Shown here: piece by piece, positions 54,931-64,000 of the stretch
Numbering within the stretch: position 1 is the first letter of the stretch
How the letters are laid out: each line of letters opens with the position of its first letter
NCBI GenBank assembly: GCA_038380435.1
Contig: JAWZYU010000020.1
Coordinates: 42,130,307-42,194,306, forward strand
From: Ryuthela nishihirai
Lineage: Eukaryota; Arthropoda; Arachnida; Araneae; Heptathelidae
Reading direction: 5' to 3'
Length of the DNA stretch: 64,000 nt
The notes under the pieces: generated by a model
What the model saw: only the letters and a program-made list of their open reading frames with translations
The model's database searches: none
What the model was told of the DNA's origin: nothing
Program-made: the position numbers and the translations under genes

Positions 54931-55930
54931 CACTTCACATTTCTTTTGTCTTTCGATGTGCATTTGATGTAGCGCTCACTTCACATTTCTTTTGTCTTTC
55001 GATATGCATTTGATGTAGCGCTCACTTCACAACTCTTTTGTCTTTCGATGTGCATTTGGTGTAGCGCTCACTTCACCTCTTTTGTCTTTCGATGTGCATT
55101 TGATGTAGCGCTCACTTTACATACCTTCTGTCCTTCGATGTGCATTTGACGTAGCGCTCACTTCACCTCTTTTGTCTTTCGATGTGCATTTGATGTAGCG
55201 CTCACTTCACATATCTTCTGTCCTTCGATGTGCATTTGACGTAGCGCTCACTTCACCTCTTTTGTCTTTCGATGTGCATTTGATGTAGCGCTCACTTTAC
55301 AACTCTTTTGTCTTTCGATGTGCATTTGATGTAGCGCTCACTTCACATATCTTCTGTCCTTCGATGTGCATTTGACGTAGCGCTCACTTCACCTCTTTTG
55401 TCTTTCGATGTGCATTTGGTGTAGCGCTCACTTCACAACTCTTTTGTCTTTCGATGTGCATTTGATGTAGCGCTCACTTCACATATCTTCTGTCCTTCGA
55501 TGTGCATTTGACGTAGCGCTCACTTCACCTCTTTTGTCTTTCGATGTGCATTTGATGTAGCGCTCACTTTACATATCTTCTGTCCTTCGATGTGCATTTG
55601 ATGTAGTGCTCACTTCACCTCTTTTGTCTTTCGATGTGCATTTGATGTAGCGCTCACTTCACATATCTTCTGTCCTTCGATGTGCATTTGACGTAGCGCT
55701 CACTTCACCTCTTTTGTCTTTCGATGTGCATTTGGTGTAGCGCTCACTTCACAACTCTTTTGTCTTTCGATGTGCATTTGATGTAGCGCTCACTTCACAT
55801 ATCTTCTGTCCTTCGATGTGCATTTGACGTAGCGCTCACTTCACCTCTTTTGTCTTTCGATGTGCATTTGATGTAGCGCTCACTTCACATATCTTCTGTC
55901 CTTCGATGTGCATTTGATGTAGCTCTCACT
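54931..55930. repeat. 44/46 bp satellite array with higher-order pattern (part 3)
   Basis: Core GTGCATTTGATGTAGCGCTC plus ACTTCAC. One form continues CTCTTTTGTCTTTCGAT, the other ATATCTTCTGTCCTTCGAT with GACGTAG. The two alternate, and a third AACTCTTTTG form recurs periodically, giving multi-unit repeats. About 22 units. Confidence 0.95.
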
Positions 55931-56140
55931 GTATAATCTTTCTTATTCATTTGTCATCTTTATATGTTGACATTTTCCTTCATGTTCAATGTTGTTAATA
56001 CGTAACTCTCACTACACATCCACATCTCGTTAATATGCAAAAGGTGTAGCGCTCACCCGAACTGCAAATCGATATTTCCAGTCTCATGTAATGTACACAA
56101 GGTGTAGCTCTTATCACACTTCAATATTTTCTTTCTCACC
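55931..56140. repeat. Diverged satellite monomers, right edge
   Basis: Degenerate units with GTAACTCTCACTACACATCC, ATATGCAAAAGGTGTAG and ACTTCAATATTTTC. Confidence 0.7.
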
Positions 56141-56239
56141 GAGAGCAGTGGAGCGAATAAAGGAAAGAAATCTCGATATTGATGCTGTTGAGTCTGGAAT
56201 CTACAAACGTCAGACTGCGAGCCTGACACGTTTCTAACT
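56141..56239 (-). mobile_element. SINE-A, ancient head-side fragment
   Basis: Ends GACTGCGAGCCTGACACGTT then TCTAACTG, a diverged SINE-A head. Interrupted by the young plus-strand copy. Confidence 0.6.
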
Positions 56240-56629
56240 GGGGCGGGGGTGGCTCAGTCGGTAGCGCGCCAGGCTCGTAATCTGTAGTTCCCAGGTTCGA
56301 GTCCCAGCTGGGGCAGCGTTGAGATTTATCTCCGCAAATTCCCCGCCCTGCCCACGGTCAGTAGGGGACACCGATGGACTTGGAAAGGCCGCCGTCCGTC
56401 GGATGGGACGTTAAGCAGTGGCCCCGTGTGCGGGAGAGCCATACCCTGTGCACGTTAAAGAACACGCTGGATGGCCTTGACGGGAGGCTACCATCTGTCT
56501 CCCAACAGCTGTTCCAGTGGGTCCCCTCCCCCAACCTTCTCTGAGCCTTCGGGGTCCATGTGACCTGGCCATTTAGTCCATGGTGTGCAAAAAAGTGCCG
56601 CTCGGAGGTAAAACAACCCAACCCAACCC
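56240..56629 (+). mobile_element. SINE-A, full length
   Basis: Close to consensus, but no TSD: the flanks are two different old SINE-A fragments. This suggests insertion with deletion, or recombination between SINEs. Confidence 0.9.
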
Positions 56630-56632
56630 AGA

Positions 56633-56848
56633 TGGTACCATCCCGTCAAGGTCATCCAGTTTGTTCTTTAACCACACATGGGACCACGGCTTAACGTCCC
56701 ATTCGGCGAACAGTGGCTTTACAAAACAAATCGGTGTCCTCTACTGACCGATGGCATGGCGGGGAGTTTCGCGGAGATAAACTCGAACCTGGGAACTGCA
56801 GATTACGAGCTTGGTGTACTACAGACTGAGCCCCGCCCCCCACTTCTC
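56633..56848 (-). mobile_element. SINE-A, old fragment with deletion
   Basis: Starts mid-body (AGATGGTACCATCCCGTCAA) and ends at CAGACTGAGCCCCGCCCCCC. Lacks the tail. Confidence 0.75.
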
Positions 56849-56938
56849 TTGGAGCAGCCGAATTTGTAGAGGGATTATTTCAAATTTGTTGTGTGTCTAA
56901 CTCCTGTAACATGTTTTCGCTGAAGCCTTCAATCAATA

Positions 56939-57298
56939 GGGTTAAGGTTATTTTACCTCTGAGCGGCACTTTTTTGCACACCATGGGCTAAATGGCCAGG
57001 ACACGTGGACCCCGAAGGCTCAGAGAATGTTGGGGGAGGGGACTCACTGGAACAGCTGTTGGGAGACAGATGGTAGCCTCCCGTCAAGGCCATCCAGCGT
57101 GTTCTTTAACGTGCACAGGGTGTGGCTCTCCCGTACACGGGGCCACGGATTAACGTCCCATCCGACGGACGGCGGCCTTTCCAAGCCCATCGGTGTCCCC
57201 TACTGACCGTGGGCAGGGCGGGGAATTTTTGCGGAGATAAATCTCAACGCTGATCCAGCTGGGACTCGAACCTGGGAACTACAGATTACGAGCCTGGC
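56939..57298 (-). mobile_element. SINE-A, 5'-truncated in the head
   Basis: Perfect 14 bp TSD GCCTTCAATCAATA (56925-56938, 57299-57312). The A box is lost; the B box is kept. Confidence 0.95.
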
Positions 57299-57312
57299 GC
57301 CTTCAATCAATA

Positions 57313-58079
57313 ATTCAACCAAATGCTCCTTTAATTCTTTCATAGATTACTGTAAATCACTCTCAAATTCCTTCTCATACTCATTTCTATAAAATGTTAG
57401 CTACTCAGATTATTGATGTTAGAACTATGTAATACACTCTCTTAGCTACTTGGAATCATGATGTGTATGATACACTCTCGTTTTGGGAAGCCAGTTTAGT
57501 GATCTTTACAGTCAACTCTTAGAAGCTGCTATCTGCTTTCACTTTTATATAGTGCATTACACAAAGACTGTTGCCTGAACACACAACCTCGTGATATCAG
57601 TAAGTATTCACCGGTTCGAAAAAGAAATTATAAAGCGCTACAAGAAAATCATTTTTCATTGCAAGCTGAAAGCATCATATCGCTGAAAAATGTTGCAGAC
57701 TAGCCTTCATATTTTTGGAGGATAGGCGAGCTTTTGTAGGAGTGTCTGTGTTGCTTGAGAGGGATGATGTTTACAGAATAATCTCTTTCCAGTTGGAAGA
57801 AGTTGAGCTTTCCGATCATAATGCGTACTGGTAAAAACTCTAAAAAACCAAAAATTATTTTAAACTTGTGACGACTTATACGCTTTTTCGAAGTAGCAAA
57901 ACATTACAAAATAGTCACCAAAAGAAAAGAATGAAAATTTGCATTTTTATTCAAAGTTACTGTTATTCAGAACTGAAACGGTTTTTCCGTGGATTTGTTG
58001 TCGAAAGCGAGGGATTTAGACAACTTTGCATAAAAATACTTATGTGCAAGTACTGGCCCAATCAGCTGGGGACATAATC
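57313..58079. other. Unassigned AT-rich sequence
   Basis: Nothing recognised. Confidence 0.45.
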
Positions 58080-58243
58080 GGCTTGTAATGTGCAGTTCCG
58101 AGATCGAAGTTCCTTTTGTGCCAGCTTTGAGATTTATCTCCGCTGAACTCTATTCCCTGTCCTCTGTCAGAAAAGGGACATCGATGGGCTTGAAAGGCCG
58201 CCGTCCGTCGGATGGATGTTTAACGGTCGCCCCGTGTGCAGGA
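58080..58243 (+). mobile_element. SINE-A, old 5' half
   Basis: Diverged head (GCTTGTAATGTGCAGTTCCG, B box gone) and body up to CGCCCCGTGTGCAGGA. Abuts a minus-strand copy. Confidence 0.7.
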
Positions 58244-58245
58244 TT

Positions 58246-58607
58246 TTAGATTGTATCGTTTCACCTCTGAGAGGTACCTTTTTTGCACACAATGGGCTAA
58301 ATGGCCAGGACACAAGGACCCTGAGGGCTCATAGAAAGTTGGGAGGAGGAACCCACTGGATATCTGTCGGGAGACAGACGGTAGCCTCCGGTCAAGGCTA
58401 TCAAGCGTGTTCTTTAATGTGCACAGGTTATGGCTCTCCCGCTCACGATGCCACGGCATTACTTCCTATCCGATGGACGGCGGCCTTTCCAAGCCCATTG
58501 GTGTCTCCTACTGACCGTGGGCAGAGCGGAGGGTTTTTGCAGAGATAAATCTAAACGCTGGCTCAGGGGGGACTCGTACCTTGAAACTATATATTACGAG
58601 CCATCCC
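58246..58607 (-). mobile_element. SINE-A, interrupted near its 5' end
   Basis: Moderately diverged. Its 5' end is displaced to 58935-58951 (GAGCCATCCCCGCCCCC) by a younger insertion. Confidence 0.8.
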
Positions 58608-58934
58608 TCCAGCTGGGTCAGCGTTGTGATTTATCTCCGCAAAATTCCCCGCCCCACCCACTGTCAGTAGCAGACACCGATGGGTTTGGATAGGCCGCCG
58701 TCCATAGGAAGGGACGTTAAGCCGTGGTCCCGTGTGCGATAGAGCCATACCCTGTGCACGTTAAAGCACACACTGGATGGCCTTGACGGGAGGCTACCAT
58801 CTGTCTCCCAATAGTCGTTCCAGTTGGTCCCCTCCCCCAATCTTCTCTGAGCCTTCGGGGTCTCTGTGACCTGGCCATTTAGCCCAAGGTGTGCAAAACA
58901 GTGCCGCTCAGAGGTAAAACAACCCAACCGCAAA
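58608..58934 (+). mobile_element. SINE-A, 5'-truncated, nested
   Basis: TSD GAGCCATCCC (58598-58607, 58935-58944). Begins just after the B box. Confidence 0.9.
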
Positions 58935-58951
58935 GAGCCATCCCCGCCCCC

Positions 58952-59252
58952 TTGTATCTGGCTACAATTCGAAATCGCTTGCTTTGTCTGACTACAATTT
59001 CAAATTTCTTGCTTCTTGTAGTTACAATTTGAAATTGGTTTCTTGTATCTGACTACAATTTGAGCCCAGACTGCAAATAAAATTATAACCAGCTGAGATC
59101 CGCACACAATCATTGCGCGCTGTTTTTTCAATTAAATTATAAAAATTTTAGAAATTTTTCCATTTGAAGTCAAACACTCTGTTAAAGTAAGTGTGCAATT
59201 TCGTTTTCACGAAAAGGGAATCCGTGCATCCAAATCAACATCTGGCCTCCCT
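58952..59252. other. Unassigned; short imperfect repeats
   Basis: Three loose copies of a ~35 bp unit (CTTGTATCTGGCTACAATT, TTTGTCTGACTACAATTT, TTGTATCTGACTACAATTT) at 58950-59062. Confidence 0.5.
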
Positions 59253-59264
59253 TCTGAATCCAGG

Positions 59265-59647
59265 TTGTGTTGTGATACCTCTGAGCGGCACTTTTTTGCA
59301 CACCATGGGCTAAATGGCCAGGTCACATGGACCCCGAAGGCTCAGAGAAGGTTGGGGGAGGGGACCCACTGGAATAGCTGTTGGGAGACAGATGGTAGCC
59401 TCCCGTCAAGGCCATCCAGCGTGTTCTTTAACGTGCACAGGGTATGGCTCTCCGCACACGGGGCCACGGCTTAACGTCCCAGCCGACGGACGGCGGCCTT
59501 TCCAAGCCCATCGGTGTCCCCTACTGACCGTGGGCAGGGCGGGGAGTTTTGCGGAGATAAATCTCAACGCTGACCCAGCTGGGACTCGAACCTGGGAACT
59601 ACAGATTACGAGCCTGGCGCGCTACCGACTGAGCCACCCCCGTCCCC
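59265..59647 (-). mobile_element. SINE-A, full length
   Basis: Perfect TSD TCTGAATCCAGG (59253-59264, 59648-59659). The tail differs slightly (GTTGTGTTGTGATACC). Confidence 0.95.
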
Positions 59648-59659
59648 TCTGAATCCAGG

Positions 59660-60284
59660 CCACTATTTACAAAGTCTTCGCTCTTATCCGGCTATAAATC
59701 AAATATAGGCTACTATTTAGCCCTTACTTTATTAGGATCCGGCGTTTAATATGTGAGGAGCAGACTTTTTTCCCCCTTGTACTTAGGTTTCCATGAAAAA
59801 CGCAATTCAAGGATACGCTAAAATGCAAAGCATCGCACTACGAACAAGTGTTTTTTTAGAAAGAAAAAAAAAGTAATTAAATTACCCGTTTCGCTCAGTC
59901 AATGATTATGATCTGTTAATTAATAAAAAGCAATTAAGTCTCACTTACGTAAAATAACGAGGTGAATAACGAAATGTAGTTTGCTAGAAATATGGATTGA
60001 GCAGTTGCCTGGGTTAATATTACCTTTTGTCAGTACTGCTCTTTATAAACAGATAATTACTTTCTGTGAGCTCTTTGTTCATCAGCAAAGTAGGAAATAA
60101 TTAATTATATCTTCAGTGTTTGAGCGGCACATTCTGTGATCATTCATGTCCGAAACTTTTCTGTCAACAGGAATTCGGGCCCGAGAACATTGAGATGATA
60201 TCTTAATTTCAACAGATGGATCAAAGTAAATCTTTTGTGTTTTAACCAGTACGTTTAAAAAGTGTTTTAAGATATATATATATA
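59660..60284. other. Unassigned AT-rich sequence
   Basis: A short (TA)n tract lies at 60271-60284. Nothing else recognised. Confidence 0.45.
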
Positions 60285-60295
60285 ACTCACTAAAA

Positions 60296-60614
60296 TGTCC
60301 CAGCTGGGCAAGCTTTGAGACTTATCTCCGCAAAGTTACCAGCCCTGCCCACGGTCAGTGGAGGACACCGATGGGTTTGGAAAGACCGCCGTCCGTCGGA
60401 TGGGACGTTAAACCGTGGCCCCGTGTGCGGGAGAGTCATACCCTGTGCAAGTTAAAGAACACACTGGATGGCCTTGACGGGAGGCTACCATCTGTCTCCC
60501 AACAACTGTTCCAGTGGGTCCCCAACCTTCTCTGAGCCTTCGGGGTCTTTGTGACCTGGCCATTTAGCACATGGTGTGCAAAAAGTGCCGCTCAGAGGTA
60601 AAACAACCCAAATC
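60296..60614 (+). mobile_element. SINE-A, 5'-truncated
   Basis: TSD ACTCACTAAAA (60285-60295, 60615-60625). Begins after the B box. Confidence 0.92.
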
Positions 60615-60625
60615 ACTCACTAAAA

Positions 60626-60797
60626 CACCATAGTCTGGTAACATCAATAAGAATTTTATTGACCACTGATGCTACTGGGCTCCTGGATACGATAGGACTA
60701 CTACCTGGTCTACCACGACTAGACTCCGAGAGTGGGTAATATATATAGAGAGAGTAGGAAAATGAGAGTCAGTAGATAATAGAGAGAGTAAGAAATG
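60626..60797. other. Unassigned; GA-rich repeats
   Basis: Imperfect AGAGAGAGTAGGAAA-type repeats at 60745-60796. Confidence 0.5.
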
Positions 60798-60799
60798 TA

Positions 60800-62331
60800 C
60801 ACTGCTCACAAAAATTAGGGGATATTTCAAAATGAATATGAAGCGATAAAAAAAGAAGCATTTGAATATTTTTTATTAAACAAGAACATCAGAAAAGCAA
60901 ACGACAAGTCAAAGAAAGTTGTTCGATTATGCAAATGAGATGCACACTCAATTGTCGTGATTGAGTAGCAAGTGACATATTGGTGGGGGTGAACAGAAGC
61001 ATGTCAAACTGGACGAGAGTGCCACACATTGACTGTTCAGTAGGGTGTATGGTCACCCAAGACTGCCAAAACAGACTGACAGCGATGGGGCATGGACAGG
61101 ATCAGAATGTCCAACAATTCTTGTGGGATCCTCTGTCACTCTTGCTCCAGGGCAACTTCCAGCTCAAGAAGTATTGTGGGAGGCATAGGACGGTTTGCCA
61201 GAAGTCTTCCCAGTGCATCCCAAGCATGTTCAATGGGATTCAGGTCTGGAGAACGTGAAGGCCAGTCCATGCGTTCGATTCCTGCCTCCTGAAGCATGTT
61301 GTTGACGAGATGCGCACGGTGGGGCCTTGCATTATCGTCCATGAAAAGAAAGTTGTTTCCAACTGCTCTAGCATAGGGTACCACTATAGGGTGCAGGACC
61401 TCATCTCGATATCTGACAGCAGTCAGCGATCCGTTTCTGATGACGTGGAGGTCGGTACGATCGCCAATGCTGATGCCAGCCCACACCATGATTCCACCAC
61501 CACGGAAGGAGTCCCTTTGTCGAATGAAACGTTGATTCTCCCGTGTTCCTCGTTTACTCCAGATCAGAACACGATGATTGTCAGGCTGCAGACTGAACAG
61601 TGACTCATCAGAGAAGAGGACAGTTGACCACTCATCACGGGTCCAATGACGATGCTCATCAGCCCACCTTCTACGGGTTCTACGGTGTTCAGCAGATAAC
61701 GGAATGCATACCATTGGTCGCCGGGCATGCAGTCCAACACGATGGAGCCGATTTCGTATGGTCTGGGTGCATATCCGTCGTCTAGTGGCAGTAAGAAACT
61801 GTCCCGCAGCTCTGTTGCATTGCTGCGCCTGTTCCTTCTTGCCAATAAGGTCAAGTAGCGGTCATCTCTTGCTGTTGTGGCAGATGGGCGACCCTGCCCT
61901 CGTCTTCTTCGTACTGTGCCAGTCTCTTGAAAGCGATTCCACAGTCTGTTAATCACGCTTTGTGATGTTCCAAGTGCTGTTGCCACTTTCGTCTTGTGTT
62001 TCACCAGCTTCAAGACGTCCTATGGCTCTCCAGGCTTCGCATTCGGGCAAATCGTGTTGCAGGGGCATTTGCAAGGGCTGGGAAATTGAAGGATGTGCAC
62101 TTTCAAGATCAGGGAACGTGCAGATACTCCAGTACTTTCAGCCTTCTGCATTTTCATTTTCATCATTGAAATAAAAGTTGGTTTTGCATCTCATTTGCAT
62201 AATCGAACAACTTTCTTCGACTTGTCGTTTGCTTTTCTGATGTTCTTGTTTAATAAAAAAATAATCAAATGCTTCTTTTTTTTATCGCCTCATATTCATT
62301 TTGAAATATCCCCTAAGTTTTGTGAGCAGTA
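60800..62331 (-). mobile_element. Tc1-like transposon with ~145 bp inverted repeats
   Basis: 1532 bp, flanked by TA (60798-60799, 62332-62333). Ends CACTGCTCACAAAAATTAGG and (complement) TACTGCTCACAAAACTTAGG. About 145 bp of each end match in inverted orientation with few differences, through GATTATGCAAATGAGATGCA. The ends are well preserved, so they might still be substrates for a transposase supplied in trans. Confidence 0.93.
61037..62060 (-). pseudogene. Tc1-like DD34E transposase, disabled
   Basis: N-terminal HTH (ALGTSQSVINRLWNRFQETG), then a GRPR-like linker (RRRRGQGRPSATTARDDRYL) and a second HTH. The catalytic triad is present: Asp in LFSDESLFSL, Asp in FMDDNARPHRAHL, and Glu in SPDLNPIEHAWD, with 34 residues between the last two. 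The protein ends in DHTPY at 61040. Reading is broken by a frame change near 62000, another near 61790, and a TGA at about 61135 where Trp is usual (LEQE, stop, QRIPQE). About 330 residues if intact, normal for the family. It cut and pasted DNA at TA; this copy cannot make a full protein. Confidence 0.92.
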
Positions 62332-62333
62332 TA

Positions 62334-62582
62334 GTTAGTAGATAAAGCTAGAGTCGGAGGAATTGAGATTGGGAATCAGAAAAATATATTCAGATAGTAT
62401 AATTGAGCGATAGAAACAAATTTCAATAATTCAAAAAATTTTCGAATTAGTCTGATAAATGGAAGGCAGAAATATTTCAGGTAAGCAAAAGAAACGATAG
62501 GAAGAAGTCATACTGTCAAATTCGAAATCAATGTCTTTGTAAATCAACTTTAACTAGTATAATGGTTAGGGAATTAACTACA
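62334..62582. other. Unassigned sequence
   Basis: Nothing recognised. Confidence 0.45.
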
Positions 62583-62594
62583 GTTCCAGCAGGG

Positions 62595-62937
62595 TTGGGC
62601 TGTTTTACCTCTGAGCGGCACTTTTTTTGCACACCATGGGCTAAATGGCCAGGTCACAAGGACCCCGAAGGCTCAGAGAAGGTTGGGGGAGGGGGCCCAC
62701 TGGAACAGCTGTTGGTAGACAGATGGTAGCCTCCCGTCAAGGCCATCCAGCGTGTTCTTTAACGTGCACAGGGTATGGCTCTCCCGCACACGGGATCATA
62801 GCTTAACGTCCCACCCGACGGACGGCGGCTTTTCGAAGCCCCTCGGTGTCCCCTACTGACCGTGGGCAGCTGGGACCCGAACCTGGGAACCAGAGATTAC
62901 GAGCCTGGTGCGCTACCGACTGAGCCACCCCCGTCCC
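62595..62937 (-). mobile_element. SINE-A with internal deletion
   Basis: TSD GTTCCAGCAGGG / GTTCCAGTAGGG (62583-62594, 62938-62949). About 40 bp between the body and the B box are missing. Both promoter boxes are kept. Confidence 0.92.
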
Positions 62938-62949
62938 GTTCCAGTAGGG

Positions 62950-63861
62950 CAAATGTGTTGTATTTAGCTCTAACTAAGGCATTGTTCAGTAGTGACTTGG
63001 GTCTTAGTAGGGCATGTAATAATATGAGAAAACTCCTAAGAGCTAGGAGTAGCTTTTAGGATTTCTTCGCTGTCCTATATGCCAAAATAAAACAAAAATA
63101 TCAACAATTGTCCCTTTTCAAAGAAAACAAATCGTTTCTTTACTTTCTGAGAAAACAAGATTCAATCGTACAGTGTTACGCCTCCGAAATTTTACGTTTT
63201 CTTCGTCCTGAAATACTCAGAAATGTTTGTCCTTTTCTCAAACACTTTTATGTCTTCGTGCCTTGCTCTTTGTCAACGTCTAATAAATACGAGACACAGC
63301 AGAAACTCGAATTGAAAGGAAGTAACGTATTAATGAAAGAAAAACATTTCCTTTGAACCACAGCTTCTTCTTCTGGTTGTTTTCATTTTTTAATAATATA
63401 TATATTTTAATTAATACGAAACCCAAACTGAGATATCCCACATTGGCAGTTAATTGTTCATGTACCTCTGCATAGCTTTGCCACCAGCTATCTTCAATGA
63501 GCATTAATCGTTAACGAAAACTAATCATAGAAGTCAATGAAACGAGTCTCCAAACAAGTATTGTTTTTTTCACTTCCAGCGGCTATAAAAAGAAACACAC
63601 CACAACTATTCCCAGCATTCTCTGGAACATCTAAAGCGATGAAATTGCTGTAAAGAAACAACATTTATTCTTTGCTACCCAATCAAAAGTAATCTACTTT
63701 TTGCAGAAAGTAATTACTTTCTGGTTATTCCCACTGGACTCTTTTTCTGAATTATATTTTTTCTTATTGTTTGGGATTCTGATATTAAATCTATGTTTTT
63801 ATCGAATCCAGATTTGGTGGTCTATGCTTCTTTCGTTTCCTTAAATGATTGCAGTCGTTTT
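62950..63861. other. Unassigned AT-rich sequence
   Basis: Frames at 63108-63356 (plus) and 63280-63504 (minus) carry no recognisable domain. Confidence 0.45.
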
Positions 63862-63875
63862 CAGAAGTTATTACT

Positions 63876-63956
63876 CCTTCGGGGTCCATGTGACCTGGCC
63901 ATTTAGCCCATGGTGTGCAAAAAAGTGCCGCTCAGAGGTAAAACAACCCAACAACC
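63876..63956 (+). mobile_element. SINE-A, minimal 81 bp 3' end
   Basis: Only the last 81 bp of the family, from CCTTCGGGGTCCATGTGACC to the tail. Perfect 14 bp TSD CAGAAGTTATTACT (63862-63875, 63957-63970). Confidence 0.95.
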
Positions 63957-64000
63957 CAGAAGTTATTACTTCGTCAAACGTGACTTAAAGAGAACTAAAA

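Overview
This is eukaryotic, AT-rich, gene-poor DNA. Repeat content points to an arthropod with a large genome. A chelicerate such as a spider is my guess from the overall style of repeats, but nothing here proves it. No complete protein-coding host gene can be supported. Almost every recognisable coding stretch is a broken transposon gene.

The dominant feature is one very abundant tRNA-derived SINE, called SINE-A here. A full copy is about 385 bp, with a tRNA-like 5' head carrying A and B boxes, a conserved body, and a 3' tail of CCCAA units. About 34 recent insertions and more than ten older remnants lie on both strands, covering roughly a fifth of the window. Most young copies have clear target-site duplications (TSDs) of 9-14 bp, and many are 5'-truncated, as expected for LINE-driven target-primed insertion. 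Two unlinked insertions are '1.5-mers' with the same internal fusion point, each flanked by its own TSD. SINE-B (Ser/Leu-tRNA-like head) and SINE-C (short tRNA-like head) are rarer.

DNA transposons are diverse. They include a 2.75 kb Tigger-like element (17388-20142) with two SINEs nested in it, a decayed mariner (8104-9755) carrying two SINEs, and a 1.53 kb Tc1-like DD34E element with 145 bp inverted repeats (60800-62331). There is also a deleted pogo-like element (1417-2240), a Tc1-like transposase tail (46250-46530), hAT-type MITEs with 8 bp TSDs, and a TA-flanked palindromic MITE family (MITE-T) that occurs in simple and composite forms. LINE fragments include a deleted RTE-like copy (53231-54725) and several reverse-transcriptase scraps.

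Tandem arrays occupy about 7 kb: 30 bp units at 3487-4779, 36 bp units at 25086-27157, about 38 bp units at 45505-46245, and a 4.6 kb domain at 51487-56140 in which three related arrays sit inside diverged monomers.

The best hint of host regulatory DNA is a GC-rich island at 30420-30875, with a TATA box and a possible non-coding first exon ending in a consensus splice donor. Weaker hints of exons lie at 13830-14561. The remaining DNA is AT-rich and unassigned.
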